NCBI RefSeq assembly: GCF_017357225.1
Contig: NZ_CP071604.1
Coordinates: 3,537,001 to 3,601,000 of the forward strand
Source: Rhizobium binae
Lineage (GTDB): Bacteria; Pseudomonadota; Alphaproteobacteria; Rhizobiales; Rhizobiaceae
Reading direction: 5' to 3'
DNA: 64,000 bases
Below are positions 1 to 9,004 of the stretch, in pieces. How positions within the stretch are numbered: position 1 is the stretch's first letter; each line of letters opens with the position of its first letter. The position numbers and the translations under genes were made by a program. The notes beneath the pieces were generated by a model, which worked only from the letters and a program-made list of their open reading frames with translations, did not search any database and was not told the DNA's origin.

Positions 1-1838
1 CTTGGTGCCCGGCCTATGCCGCGCCGATCTGTTCGCTCTGCTGCTCGCTCGACAGCCGCTGCCACGACATGTGCAAGCCGGCAGCCCGTTTCAATGCACA
101 GGTCGGCACCGTCGCAAAGGTCCTGCTGCCGGAAACCGTTCTGGGCAAATTGACGACGCGCCTCGGCCGCTACGGCATCGCCGTCGTTCTGGCCCTGGCC
201 GCCATCGGCGCCATCCTGGCGATGATCGCCCACCAGGTCGCCGCCGCCTCCCCCGAGACGGCCGAGGTGGTCAACCGCACCATCCTGGTCGTCTTTTTCG
301 TCTTTTCGGTGATATCGGGCGTCGTCTGCTGGTTCTACGTGCTCGCCCATGACAGCCGCGTCGTCGCCGAGGAAGAATCGTCACGCCAGAACACCCTGCT
401 GCTCAAGGAAATCGCCGCCCACAAGAAGACCGACGCCGCCTTGCAGAACGCCAAGGAGACGGCCGAAGCCGCCAACCGCGCCAAGAGCCGCTATGTCGTC
501 GGCCTCAGCCATGAGCTGCGCACGCCGCTGAATGCCGTGCTCGGCTATGCCCAGATCCTCGAGCGCGACGAAACCATCCCTGCGCCGCGCCATTCTTCGA
601 TCAAGGTCATCCGCCGCAGCGCCGAACATCTCTCCGGCCTGATCGACGGTCTGCTCGACATCTCTAAGATCGAGGCCGGCCGCCTGCAGGTCTATTCCAA
701 CGAGATCAACATCCAGGATTTTCTCGACCAGATCGTCGAGATGTTCCGCCCGCAGGCGCAGGCAAAGGGGCTCGTCTTCGAGCATCAACGCTCGCCGGCC
801 CTGCCGCAATTCGTCCGCACCGATGAGAAGCGCCTGCGCCAGATCCTCGTCAACCTGCTCTCCAATGCCATCAAGTTCACCGACGAGGGCAGCGTCACCT
901 TCAATGTCGCCTATCGCAGCCAGGTCGCGACCTTCACCGTTGCCGATACCGGCCGCGGCATTGCCGAAAAGGATCTGACGCGCATCTACGAACCCTTTCA
1001 GCGCGGCGAGGCCGAAAGTGTGCGGCCAATGCCGGGTCTCGGGCTCGGTCTCACAATCACCCGGCTACTGACCAACACGCTCGGCGGCGAGATCGCGGTC
1101 TCGAGCGTGAGGGACGAGGGCTCGACCTTTCGCGTGCGGCTTATGCTTTCGGCCGTCATGCGCGCTGCCGCCCCGCCACAGGAGAAACGTATCGTCGGGT
1201 ATGACGGCCCGCGCCGCACGATCGTCGTCGTCGACGACAATGAGGATCACCGCGAGATGATGCGCGAAATCCTCGCACCGCTCGATTTCATCGTGCTGAC
1301 GGCGGCCGGCGGCGCCGAATGCCTGACGCTGATCGACGGCATCATGCCGGATCTCTTCCTCGTCGATATCCTGATGCCCGGCATGAACGGCTGGCAGCTC
1401 GTCTCGCGCCTGCGCGAGGCCGGCCAGACGGCGCCGATGGTGATGCTGTCGGCCAATATCGGCGATGCGGCCGTTCTTGGCGACAGCGACGACAGCCACA
1501 ATGATGCGATCGGCAAGCCGGTCGACATCCGCCGGCTGCGCGACAAGCTCGCTTTGCATCTCGGCCTGAAATGGATCTATGCCGACGCCGCGCCTGCCGT
1601 TCCTGACAGAATTGAAGCGCCGTTGCTGAGCCCCGGTGCTGCCCATGTGCAGGAATTGCTGCGGCTGGGAGAAATCGGTTACATCAGGGGCATCGAAGCC
1701 AAGCTTTCGGACCTTGCCAAGGTGGAGGCAAATCGGCCATTCACCGAGGCTCTTCGACCCTATGTCGCCGCCTTCGATCTGGCCGGCTTCATGACCTTCC
1801 TGCACGACTTCGACAAAAAGGTGGAATCCATTGGCTGA
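1..1838 (+). CDS. Hybrid membrane histidine kinase/response regulator, 5'-truncated by window edge
   Basis: The frame is open to the window edge, so the true start lies upstream; the ATG at 69 is internal. The visible part begins with a cysteine-rich stretch (Cys at residues 2, 10, 13, 14, 20 and 24 of the visible protein), then two membrane segments near residues 57-80 and 92-115 and a short helical linker. A HisKA domain follows (H-box SHELRTPLN), then an HATPase domain with N-box NLLSNAIKF, G1 DTGRGI and G2 GLGLGL, then a receiver (VVDDNED, phosphoacceptor in LVDILMPGMNGW, lysine in GKPVD) and a C-terminal tail of about 90 residues. The next gene starts inside its last codons, so the pair is probably co-translated. 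The signal sensed is unknown; the cysteines could bind metal or an Fe-S cluster, which is inference. Confidence 0.9.
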   Translation, partial: WCPAYAAPICSLCCSLDSRCHDMCKPAARFNAQVGTVAKVLLPETVLGKLTTRLGRYGIAVVLALAAIGAILAMIAHQVAAASPETAEVVNRTILVVFFVFSVISGVVCWFYVLAHDSRVVAEEESSRQNTLLLKEIAAHKKTDAALQNAKETAEAANRAKSRYVVGLSHELRTPLNAVLGYAQILERDETIPAPRHSSIKVIRRSAEHLSGLIDGLLDISKIEAGRLQVYSNEINIQDFLDQIVEMFRPQAQAKGLVFEHQRSPALPQFVRTDEKRLRQILVNLLSNAIKFTDEGSVTFNVAYRSQVATFTVADTGRGIAEKDLTRIYEPFQRGEAESVRPMPGLGLGLTITRLLTNTLGGEIAVSSVRDEGSTFRVRLMLSAVMRAAAPPQEKRIVGYDGPRRTIVVVDDNEDHREMMREILAPLDFIVLTAAGGAECLTLIDGIMPDLFLVDILMPGMNGWQLVSRLREAGQTAPMVMLSANIGDAAVLGDSDDSHNDAIGKPVDIRRLRDKLALHLGLKWIYADAAPAVPDRIEAPLLSPGAAHVQELLRLGEIGYIRGIEAKLSDLAKVEANRPFTEALRPYVAAFDLAGFMTFLHDFDKKVESIG

Positions 1839-2748
1839 GCCGGTCCTTCCCCGCGACATCGTTCTGCTTGTCGATGACTCGCCCGAAGCGCTCGGTTTCC
1901 TGACCGATGCGCTCGAGCAATCCGGCTTTTCCGTGCTGATCGCCACATCGGGCACGGCAGCACTCGGCATCGTCGAGCGCATCACGCCCGATCTCATCCT
2001 GCTCGACGCCGTCATGCCTGCCATGGATGGCTTCGAGACCTGCCGCAGGCTGAAGGCGAATGTCGCTGTGGCGCAGGTGCCTGTCATCTTCATGACCGGC
2101 CTGACCGAGACCGAACATGTCGTGCATGCGCTGGAATCCGGCGGTGTCGATTATCTCAGCAAACCGATCAATATCGACGAGCTGCGCGCCCGTATTCGCG
2201 TCCATCTCAGAAATGCCCGCTCGACCCAGAGCGCCCGCGTTGCCCTCGACGCCGCAGGGCGCCATCTGCTGGCCGTCAAGGGCGACGGCGCGATCCATTG
2301 GTCGACGCCGCAGGCAACGCGCCTTGTCAATGCCGCCATGGGCAGCGACGACGGCATGGAAATCGTCGTCCGGCATATCGCGGGCTGGATGCGCGATCGC
2401 GTTGCCGCATCGCGTGACGGCGTCATCTCGATCGCCCATGCCGGCCAGGCGGCACTGCAGCTCGCCTTTCTCGGCGCGATCGGCCCCGACGAATATCTGT
2501 TTCGCCTCACCGCCGCCAGCCAGCGCAGCGACGACGAGGTGCTGCGCCAACGCTTCTCGCTCACCCAGCGCGAATCCGAAGTGCTGCTTTGGATCGCCAA
2601 GGGCAAGCCCAACCGGGATATCGGCGAAATACTGGGATTGTCGGCGCGCACGGTGAACAAGCACCTCGAACAGATCTACGTGAAGCTCGGCGTCGAAAAC
2701 CGAGCGTCCGCCGCCGTTAAGGCCACGCATGTGCTGCACGAGATGTGA
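1831..2748 (+). CDS. LuxR/NarL-type response regulator, partner of the upstream hybrid kinase
   Basis: This is a 305-residue protein. The receiver spans about residues 9-125 with acidic pair D15/D16 and phosphoacceptor D59 in LILLDAVMP. A linker of about 110 residues separates it from a C-terminal LuxR helix-turn-helix at about 240-300 (LTQRESEVLLWIAKG, then LSARTVNKHLEQIY). The start is TTG at 1831, overlapping the kinase stop by 8 nt (TTGGCTGA), with an AAAAAGGTGG ribosome-binding site before it. The overlap indicates translational coupling and a cognate two-component pair. Targets are unknown. Confidence 0.9.
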   Translation: MAEPVLPRDIVLLVDDSPEALGFLTDALEQSGFSVLIATSGTAALGIVERITPDLILLDAVMPAMDGFETCRRLKANVAVAQVPVIFMTGLTETEHVVHALESGGVDYLSKPINIDELRARIRVHLRNARSTQSARVALDAAGRHLLAVKGDGAIHWSTPQATRLVNAAMGSDDGMEIVVRHIAGWMRDRVAASRDGVISIAHAGQAALQLAFLGAIGPDEYLFRLTAASQRSDDEVLRQRFSLTQRESEVLLWIAKGKPNRDIGEILGLSARTVNKHLEQIYVKLGVENRASAAVKATHVLHEM

Positions 2749-2886
2749 GTGATCTTGGGCGGCACGGCATCGCCGCTGCCGCCGAAACTCCCGAGGACCT
2801 TCGCACCGGCCGGAATTGGGCGGACCCGCTTGCAGCGATAACCGGCACTGCGGCGGACGGGAAACTGACGCCTCCGTCAAACAAAG

Positions 2887-2908
2887 AAGCCCGGTCGAAA
2901 CCGGGCTT
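2887..2908 (-). terminator. Rho-independent terminator of livK
   Basis: A perfect 9-bp stem (AAGCCCGGT/ACCGGGCTT) with a 4-nt loop. On the minus strand it is followed by the T-rich CTTTGTTTG, and it lies 31 nt beyond the livK stop. The rightward response-regulator gene ends 139 nt away on the other side, so the hairpin may serve both directions. Confidence 0.85.
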
Positions 2909-2939
2909 CGATCTCAAATCCCCAAAAGGGAAGTCAGGC

Positions 2940-4061
2940 TTACATGCCCTGCGGAACGTATGTGTACTTGCCGTCCGCGCCCTTCTTCCATTCGTACATG
3001 ATGTAGCCAGGAATTTTCGGGTCGCCCTTCTCGTCGAACGAAATGTCGCCGAGAACTGTCGGGAAGGGACCCTTTTCCTTCATCGCGGTGGCAACGGCTT
3101 CAGGATCCACCGAACCGGCAGCCTTGGCCGCACCGGCGATCGCCTGCATCGCAGCGTAGGAATAGAGCGTATAGGCTTCCGGGTTGAAACCGGCGGCCTT
3201 GAACTTCTCGACGAGTTCCTTGTTTGCCGGGTTCAGCGTCGGATCGGGACCGAAGGTGTTGAGCGTACCGGCAACGGCGTCACCAGCGATGGAGGCCAGT
3301 TCGTTCGAAACGATACCATCGCCCGAGACCAGCGTTGCCTTCAGACCCTGATCGGCAGCCTGACGGATGATCAGGCCGGCTTCGGTATGCAGGCCGCCCC
3401 AATAGATGATTGAAACACCGGCTTCCTTCATCTTGGCGATGAGGGCCGAGAAGTCCTTGTCGCCGACATTGATGCCTTCGTACATGACTTCGGTCAGACC
3501 GGCGGCATTCATGGCCTTCTTGGTTTCGTCGGCAAGACCCTGACCGTAGGGGGTCTTGTCGTGAACAACGGCGATCTTGGCGTCCTTGAAGTGGTCGGCA
3601 AGATACTTGCCGGCGATAGCGCCCTGCTGGTCGTCACGGCCGCAGGTACGGAACGTGTTCCAGAGACCGCGCTCGGTGAACTTCGGGTTGGTAGCGGCCG
3701 GAGTGATTTCGAGAATGCCGTTTTCGGCATAGACTTCCGAAGCCGGGATGGAAACGCCCGAGTTGAAGTGACCGATGACGAACTTGACGCCGTCGGCCAC
3801 GAATTTGTTGGCGACCGAAATGCCCTGCTTCGGGTCGGAGACGTCGTCGCCGAGCTCGATCTTGATCTGCTCGCCGTTGATGCCGCCGGCGGCGTTGATG
3901 TCAGCGGCCGCCTGCTCGGCACCCTTCTGAAGCTGCGCGCCGAACGCGGCGTTCGGGCCGGTCAGCGGACCAGCGACAGCGATGAGAACGTCGGCCCAGG
4001 CGTTGCCACTGAAGGCGACCATCGCCGTCAGAGCCACTGCCGACAGAAGAGACTTCTTCAT
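2940..4061 (-). CDS. livK: Branched-chain amino acid ABC transporter, periplasmic binding protein
   Basis: A 373-residue type I periplasmic binding protein that captures Leu/Ile/Val-type amino acids for the LivHMGF permease. The N-terminus [19 protein letters not shown] then NAWA is a clear Sec signal peptide. The mature part begins with the family motif [17 protein letters not shown] and ends in a Lys/Tyr-rich segment, with the usual length for the family. A GGGAG ribosome-binding site precedes the ATG at 4061. It is the last gene of the leftward liv cluster, but a 120-nt gap separates it from the small membrane gene upstream. It could therefore also be transcribed from its own promoter, as strongly expressed binding proteins often are. 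Confidence 0.95.
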   Translation of the reverse strand: MKKSLLSAVALTAMVAFSGNAWADVLIAVAGPLTGPNAAFGAQLQKGAEQAAADINAAGGINGEQIKIELGDDVSDPKQGISVANKFVADGVKFVIGHFNSGVSIPASEVYAENGILEITPAATNPKFTERGLWNTFRTCGRDDQQGAIAGKYLADHFKDAKIAVVHDKTPYGQGLADETKKAMNAAGLTEVMYEGINVGDKDFSALIAKMKEAGVSIIYWGGLHTEAGLIIRQAADQGLKATLVSGDGIVSNELASIAGDAVAGTLNTFGPDPTLNPANKELVEKFKAAGFNPEAYTLYSYAAMQAIAGAAKAAGSVDPEAVATAMKEKGPFPTVLGDISFDEKGDPKIPGYIMYEWKKGADGKYTYVPQGM

Positions 4062-4181
4062 ATTGTTACTCCCAATTTTTGGGCGGGTTCCGGTCCAAGG
4101 CCCAGCGCATTACCCACCATTGACTGCGCCAGGAAAGCTGTTCCACTCTGAAGGCAATTCATGCCTAGTTTCAACGGACTG

Positions 4182-4535
4182 TCAATGTTTGTCCTTCCAC
4201 GAAAACGCGGAAGTTTTTTCGTACAGCCAGTAATAGTTGTTGACCATCTGATTGGTGCGGCGATAGCGGAAGCCGGCCGTCGAGAAGACCAGCAGAGTCA
4301 CGAAATCGACGCCATAATAGAGAGCGCTGAGCATCGGCCCATTGAACAGGGCGTGGTGAAGAAACTGCATCGCCCAAGCGAGCAGGAAAGTGTAGACGAC
4401 CGCCAGCGGATAATTGTTCCAGCTGTCGGCGACCGCCTTGCCGGCGCGCCAGGCCGTCCAGAAGCCGATCAGCACGACAAGGGCGCGAATGACGAGACGG
4501 ACGCTGTCATCGCTTTCGAAGAAAAGTCCCTGCAT
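4182..4535 (-). CDS. Small membrane protein of the liv operon (DUF6867-like)
   Basis: A 117-residue protein with about three hydrophobic segments (residues 13-32, 38-58 and 63-85) and a polar, Tyr-rich C-terminus (NNYYWLYEKTSAFSWKDKH). The start at 4535 is chosen because AAGGGAGAG precedes it at proper spacing; a longer frame to 4625 would run into livF without a ribosome-binding site. It lies 19 nt downstream of livF in the same direction, so it should share the transcript. I associate it with the DUF6867 family found next to rhizobial liv genes, from memory. Its role is unknown; a link to the Liv permease is inferred from position only. Confidence 0.75.
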   Translation of the reverse strand: MQGLFFESDDSVRLVIRALVVLIGFWTAWRAGKAVADSWNNYPLAVVYTFLLAWAMQFLHHALFNGPMLSALYYGVDFVTLLVFSTAGFRYRRTNQMVNNYYWLYEKTSAFSWKDKH

Positions 4536-4554
4536 CTCAAACTCTCCCTTCGAG

Positions 4555-5298
4555 CTAGTGTCTTCCGCCTTCGAGATAGGCGGCGCGGACCTCGGGATTG
4601 GCAAGCAACTCCTTGCCGGAACCACTCATCGTCACCTTGCCGTTCACCATCACATAGGCGCGATGCGAAAGCCGCAGCGCCGCGAAGGCATTCTGCTCTA
4701 CCAGGAACACGGTAAGGCCTTCCTGCTCATTGAGCTTGCGGATCGCCTCGAAAATGCCCTTGACGATCAGCGGCGCGAGGCCGAGCGAGGGTTCGTCGAG
4801 CAGCAACAGTTTAGGGCGCGCCATCAGCGCGCGGCCGATCGACAGCATCTGCTGTTCACCGCCCGAAAGCGTGCCGCCGCGCTGGGCGTGACGTTCCTTG
4901 AGACGCGGGAAGAGCGTAAAGATCTTCTCGACGTCCTCGGCGAAATATTTGAGATTGTCGAGGCCGGCGCCCATCTGAAGGTTTTCCAGAACCGTCATGC
5001 GCGGGAAGATACGGCGCCCTTCAGGCGACTGCGCGATGCGCAGCCGGGCGATTTCATGGGTCGGCATATGGGTAATGTTGCGGCCCTCGAACACGACCGA
5101 GCCGGTGCGGGCCTGTGGGCTGCCGCAGATCGTCATCATCAGTGTCGACTTGCCGGCGCCGTTGGCGCCGATCAGGCTGACGATCTCGCCCTTGTTGACC
5201 TGGACATCGATGCCGGCCAGAGCACGGATATTGCCATAATAGGTTTCGACGCCATTCACCTGAAGGAGCGGTTGACCGGTCATTACTTCGTCGCCCAT
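4555..5298 (-). CDS. livF: Branched-chain amino acid ABC transporter ATPase LivF
   Basis: A 247-residue cytoplasmic ATPase that, with LivG, drives branched-chain amino acid uptake. It has Walker A IGANGAGKST at about residues 43-52, the family hallmark SPEGRRIFPRMTVLENL near 91-107, signature LSGGEQQ at about 144-150 and Walker B LLLLDEP near 164-170. The ATG overlaps the livG stop in an ATGA at 5295-5298, the usual coupling of this operon. The length is typical. Confidence 0.95.
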   Translation of the reverse strand: MGDEVMTGQPLLQVNGVETYYGNIRALAGIDVQVNKGEIVSLIGANGAGKSTLMMTICGSPQARTGSVVFEGRNITHMPTHEIARLRIAQSPEGRRIFPRMTVLENLQMGAGLDNLKYFAEDVEKIFTLFPRLKERHAQRGGTLSGGEQQMLSIGRALMARPKLLLLDEPSLGLAPLIVKGIFEAIRKLNEQEGLTVFLVEQNAFAALRLSHRAYVMVNGKVTMSGSGKELLANPEVRAAYLEGGRH

Positions 5299-6173
5299 CA
5301 GTTTGCGCCTCCTTCGAGCTGCTCGACGGTTGCGATCACCTCTTCCACTTCCTCATCCTCGACGCCGAGATAGGCCGCGATGACCTTCGGGTCGTGCTTC
5401 ACGTGATCCGGCGTGCCATCGGAAATCTTCTGGCCGTATTCGAGGACGACGACGTGGTCGGAGATTTCCATCACAACCGACATGTCGTGCTCGATGAGCA
5501 GAATGGAGGTTCCGGTTTCGGCGCGGATGTTCTGCAATAGCGCATTCAGCGTTGCCGATTCGCGAGGGTTGAGACCTGCAGCCGGCTCGTCCAGGCAAAG
5601 CAGCTCCGGGCCTGTGCACATGGCGCGCGCGATTTCCAGGCGCCGCTGGGCGCCATAGGGCAAATCGCCGGCCGGATCGTCGGCGCGGTCGATCAGGTCG
5701 GCCTTTTCAAGCCAATGGCGCGCGAGCTCGATGGCAGCAGAGGCCTCCCGCCGATAGGGGCCGATGCCGATGAGGCCGAGGATCGTATAGCCCGATGCCT
5801 GCATCAGCTTGTTGTGCTGGGCAACCAGCAGGTTTTCGAGAACGGTCAGGCCAGAGAACAGCCGAATGTTCTGGAAGGTGCGCGCCACCTTGGCTTCCTT
5901 GGTGATGCGGAAGTCCGGCAGACGCTCCAGAAGATACTGTTTACCGTTCCTCTGATTGAGCGTGATCATCCCCATCGTGGGCTTGTAGAAGCCGGTGATG
6001 CAGTTGAAGACAGTGGTCTTGCCGGCGCCGTTCGGTCCGATCAGCGCGGTGATATCGCCGCGCTTGGCTTCGAAGGAGAAGTCGTTGATGGCCATCAGGC
6101 CGCCGAACTTCATCGACAGGTGCTCAACCTTGAGCAGCGTATCGCTCGACATCGTGTTGGTAACCGGGCTCAT
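5298..6173 (-). CDS. livG: Branched-chain amino acid ABC transporter ATPase LivG
   Basis: A 291-residue ATPase subunit of the Liv system. It has Walker A IGPNGAGKTT near residues 45-54, the LivG-type insert LERLPDFRITKEAKVARTFQNI, signature LPYGAQRRLEIA, Walker B LLCLDEPAAGLNP and the C-terminal switch IEHDMSVVMEISDHV. The ATG at 6173 is preferred over a TTG one codon upstream because it forms an exact ATGA overlap with the livM stop. Its own stop overlaps the livF start in the same way, so the genes are translationally coupled. Confidence 0.95.
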   Translation of the reverse strand: MSPVTNTMSSDTLLKVEHLSMKFGGLMAINDFSFEAKRGDITALIGPNGAGKTTVFNCITGFYKPTMGMITLNQRNGKQYLLERLPDFRITKEAKVARTFQNIRLFSGLTVLENLLVAQHNKLMQASGYTILGLIGIGPYRREASAAIELARHWLEKADLIDRADDPAGDLPYGAQRRLEIARAMCTGPELLCLDEPAAGLNPRESATLNALLQNIRAETGTSILLIEHDMSVVMEISDHVVVLEYGQKISDGTPDHVKHDPKVIAAYLGVEDEEVEEVIATVEQLEGGAN

Positions 6174-7564
6174 CAACCATGGCCCTCCTTGGTAAAGCTT
6201 CCGGATATGGCCTTGCGCTCCTTGAGGAAGGCGGTCGGTTCACGTGAGCCGACGAAACCGCGCGGCTTGAACAGCATGACGACTACCATGGCAAGGCCGA
6301 AGAGCAGCATGCGGTAGAGTTCCGGCGTGAAGTCCGGCCCGAAGACCGCTTTCAGGAAGTCCATTTCGCGCAGAGCCTCGGTGCCGCCGACCATGACGAT
6401 CGCAGCCACGGCAATGCCGGTCAGCGACCCCATGCCGCCGAGAACAACGATGGCGAGAACGACGGCCGATTCCAGGAAGATGAAGGATTCCGGTGAGACG
6501 AAGCCCTGGCGTGCTGCGAAGAACGAGCCTGCGAATCCGCCGAACATTGCGCCCGTCGCGAAAGCTGTGAGTTTGGTCGTCACCGTGTTGATGCCGAGCG
6601 AACGGCAGGCGATTTCGTCTTCGCGCAGCGCTTCCCAGGCACGTCCGATCGGCATGCGGCGCAGCCGGATGGTGACGTAGGCCGTCAGCATGCAAAGCGC
6701 CAGGATGAGATAGAAGAGGAAGATCTTGTAATAGGCGGACGACATCGGCAGGTGGAATAGCTTGGCAAAGCCGCCGGCCGTCGCATCGAAGGGGATGCCG
6801 AACAGAGTCGCCTTCGGTATGCTCGAGATACCGAACGTACCCTTGGTCACATCGGTCCAATTGATGAGGACGAGACGGATGATCTCGCCGAAGGCAAGCG
6901 TCACGATTGCGAGGTAGTCACCGCGCAGGCGCAGCACCGGAAAGCCGAGGATGACGCCCCAGAGAGCCGCCAGGATGCCGGAAAGCGGCAGCAGCACCCA
7001 GAAGGACAGGCCGAAATAGCTCGACAGCAGCGCGTAGGAATAGGCGCCGACCGCATAGAAGGCGACGTAACCGAGATCGAGCAGGCCGGCGAGGCCGACG
7101 ACGATGTTCAGTCCCCAGGCGAGCATCACGTAGATCAGGATCTGGATGCCGAAATTGTCGACCCATTTCAGCGAGCCCTGGGCACCGACAAGAGCCACGA
7201 TCACGACAGGATAGAGCACCAGCGCGAGCAGCGCGATCTTCAGGAAGTGCCGATGGAAGAAGTTCTTCTCGGTCGAAATGTCGAGATCGCCTTCCCGTGC
7301 CTTTCTGAGCTTGCGGCGGTCGATGTTCGGCTTGATGAAAACGACCATGAGGAAACGGCCGATCGCGGCGACAGCGACGAAGATTGCAAGCAATCCCCAG
7401 CGCTGAACGATGATCAGCTCGTTGTTGATGTTCTGGTCGGTCTTCAGACCGACATACAGGACGAACATGCCGAGTGACAGGACGGCGGCGAAAAGGGCTT
7501 CGGTAAGGCCTTTGCGGACAAGTCCGGCATCGGGCTTGCCTGCAGAATTCTCGATGTTTGCCAT
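6173..7564 (-). CDS. livM: Branched-chain amino acid ABC transporter permease LivM
   Basis: A 463-residue inner-membrane permease that forms a heterodimer with LivH. It is longer than a minimal LivM because of an N-terminal extension of about 120 residues containing two hydrophobic segments and a charged stretch (RRKLRKAREGDLDISTEKN). The permease core follows, with GLNIVVGLAGLLDLGYVAFYAVGAYSYALL-type sequence (residues near 150-180), FGEIIRLVLINWTDVTKG and the coupling helix GRAWEALREDEIACRSLGIN. It starts 4 nt after the livH stop. Confidence 0.94.
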   Translation of the reverse strand: MANIENSAGKPDAGLVRKGLTEALFAAVLSLGMFVLYVGLKTDQNINNELIIVQRWGLLAIFVAVAAIGRFLMVVFIKPNIDRRKLRKAREGDLDISTEKNFFHRHFLKIALLALVLYPVVIVALVGAQGSLKWVDNFGIQILIYVMLAWGLNIVVGLAGLLDLGYVAFYAVGAYSYALLSSYFGLSFWVLLPLSGILAALWGVILGFPVLRLRGDYLAIVTLAFGEIIRLVLINWTDVTKGTFGISSIPKATLFGIPFDATAGGFAKLFHLPMSSAYYKIFLFYLILALCMLTAYVTIRLRRMPIGRAWEALREDEIACRSLGINTVTTKLTAFATGAMFGGFAGSFFAARQGFVSPESFIFLESAVVLAIVVLGGMGSLTGIAVAAIVMVGGTEALREMDFLKAVFGPDFTPELYRMLLFGLAMVVVMLFKPRGFVGSREPTAFLKERKAISGSFTKEGHG

Positions 7565-7568
7565 GACG

Positions 7569-8471
7569 TTAAACCTTCTCGACTTCCGGCCGTCCGAGGA
7601 TACCCGTCGGCTTGAAGATCAGCACGAAAGCGAGGATGGCGAAGGTCGCCACATCCTTGTAGGCGATGGTGAAATAGGCCGACCACAGCGATTCAATCAG
7701 ACCGATCATCAGCCCGCCGAGAACAGCGCCCGGCAGCGAGCCGATGCCGCCGAGAACGGCTGCGGTGAATGCCTTCACGCCCGGCGTGAATCCGTCGGCG
7801 AATGACGCGACACCATAATACATCAGATACATCGTGCCGGCGACGGCAGCGAGCGCAGCACCCATGACGAAGGTGATCGAGATCGTCTGGTCGACGTTGA
7901 CGCCGAGAAGCGCCGCCATCTTGCGATCCTGCTCGGTGGCGCGCTGGGCGCGGCCGAGAGCGGTATGGTTGACGATATACCAGAAAATCGTCAGCAGCAC
8001 CGCGGTGATCACGATGATGATGATCTGCTTCAGCGATACCGAAATGTTGCCGAACTGGTAGACCGAACTGACCATCGGCGGGATCGGCTTGTTGCGCGGG
8101 CCCTGCGTCACCTGGATGAAGTTGGACAGCACGATCGACATGCCAATCGCGGTGATCAGCGGCGCCAGGCGGAATGAACCGCGCAAAGGCCGGTATGCGA
8201 CACGCTCGATCGTCCAATTCCACAAACTCGTCATCAACATCGCGACGACAAGCATCGCCAGCAGCAGAATTGCCACGGGGAGACCTGCAAAGATGGATGT
8301 GAGGACGAGAAAGACGATAAGAGCGGCGAAACCACCGAGCATGAAGATGTCGCCATGGGCGAAGTTGATCATGCCGATAATGCCATAAACCATCGTATAG
8401 CCGATAGCCACGAGGCCATAGATGGATCCGAGCGTCAGCCCGTTGAAGAGCTGCTGGACGAAATACTCCAT
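7569..8471 (-). CDS. livH: Branched-chain amino acid ABC transporter permease LivH
   Basis: A 300-residue inner-membrane permease with about eight hydrophobic segments. It carries the LivH hallmarks FVQQLFNGLTLGSIYGLVA at the N-terminus, GMINFAHGDIFMLGGF, the coupling helix LGRAQRATEQDRKMAALLG and a GVKAFTAAVLGGIGSLPGA-type motif. The ATG at 8471 is chosen over an upstream in-frame ATG (8531) because the conserved domain begins immediately and AGGGGA lies 7-8 nt before it. It is the first gene of the liv transcript. Confidence 0.95.
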   Translation of the reverse strand: MEYFVQQLFNGLTLGSIYGLVAIGYTMVYGIIGMINFAHGDIFMLGGFAALIVFLVLTSIFAGLPVAILLLAMLVVAMLMTSLWNWTIERVAYRPLRGSFRLAPLITAIGMSIVLSNFIQVTQGPRNKPIPPMVSSVYQFGNISVSLKQIIIIVITAVLLTIFWYIVNHTALGRAQRATEQDRKMAALLGVNVDQTISITFVMGAALAAVAGTMYLMYYGVASFADGFTPGVKAFTAAVLGGIGSLPGAVLGGLMIGLIESLWSAYFTIAYKDVATFAILAFVLIFKPTGILGRPEVEKV

Positions 8472-9004
8472 ATGTCGTTTTCCCCTGGATGCGAGCCGAT
8501 ACGCTGCATCTCTTTTTGGTTCTTCGGTCACCCGTTTCAGGCGACCTCATGACCGCATGCATAGCGGTTTCGCTGCAAATGTGAAGACAAAAAGGATTTT
8601 CTCCGGCAGATTCTTGTTCGAACAGGGCTAAATGGCGCATTTTGCACCAAAATCCACAGAAAATCGGCGACGCGCGACCTGTTTTTAGCCAAGATCCGGC
8701 ACCGAATTAACCATCCGGTGATTTCGTCTTATGATTTCATGAAGTCCCTGCGGCGTAAGCCATTCCACAAAATTGGAAGATGGAGCAAATTCGGACCCTC
8801 AGCGCCGCGCTTTGGCGAATCTCATTTCAGCGAATGGCTGCCATCTTTGTCTGACAAGACCGAAGGCTTATGGTAGCATTGCAGACTGAGTTATCGGTGT
8901 GGGGAACGCGGGGCGAAACACCATATAAGATCTGGTATGATGACAGGGATGGTTTGCGGACGGGCGACAAGGGGTGCTCGGCGCGCGGCGAACGGCAAAG
9001 GACA
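8472..9004. promoter_or_regulatory. Divergent intergenic region between livH and cysQ
   Basis: About 530 nt with no credible gene. It must carry the liv promoter (leftward) and the cysQ promoter (rightward). The only structure I see is a small dyad, ACCGC-ATGCATA-GCGGT, at 8553-8569, about 80 nt upstream of livH. I could not assign -35/-10 boxes with confidence. Confidence 0.4.

Noticed and set aside
1065..2880. Long antisense frames over the kinase and response regulator
   Set aside because: No start signals or domain content; they overlap two clear genes.
8553..8569. Small dyad upstream of livH as a regulator site
   Set aside because: Only 5-bp arms around a common ATGCAT; too weak to call.
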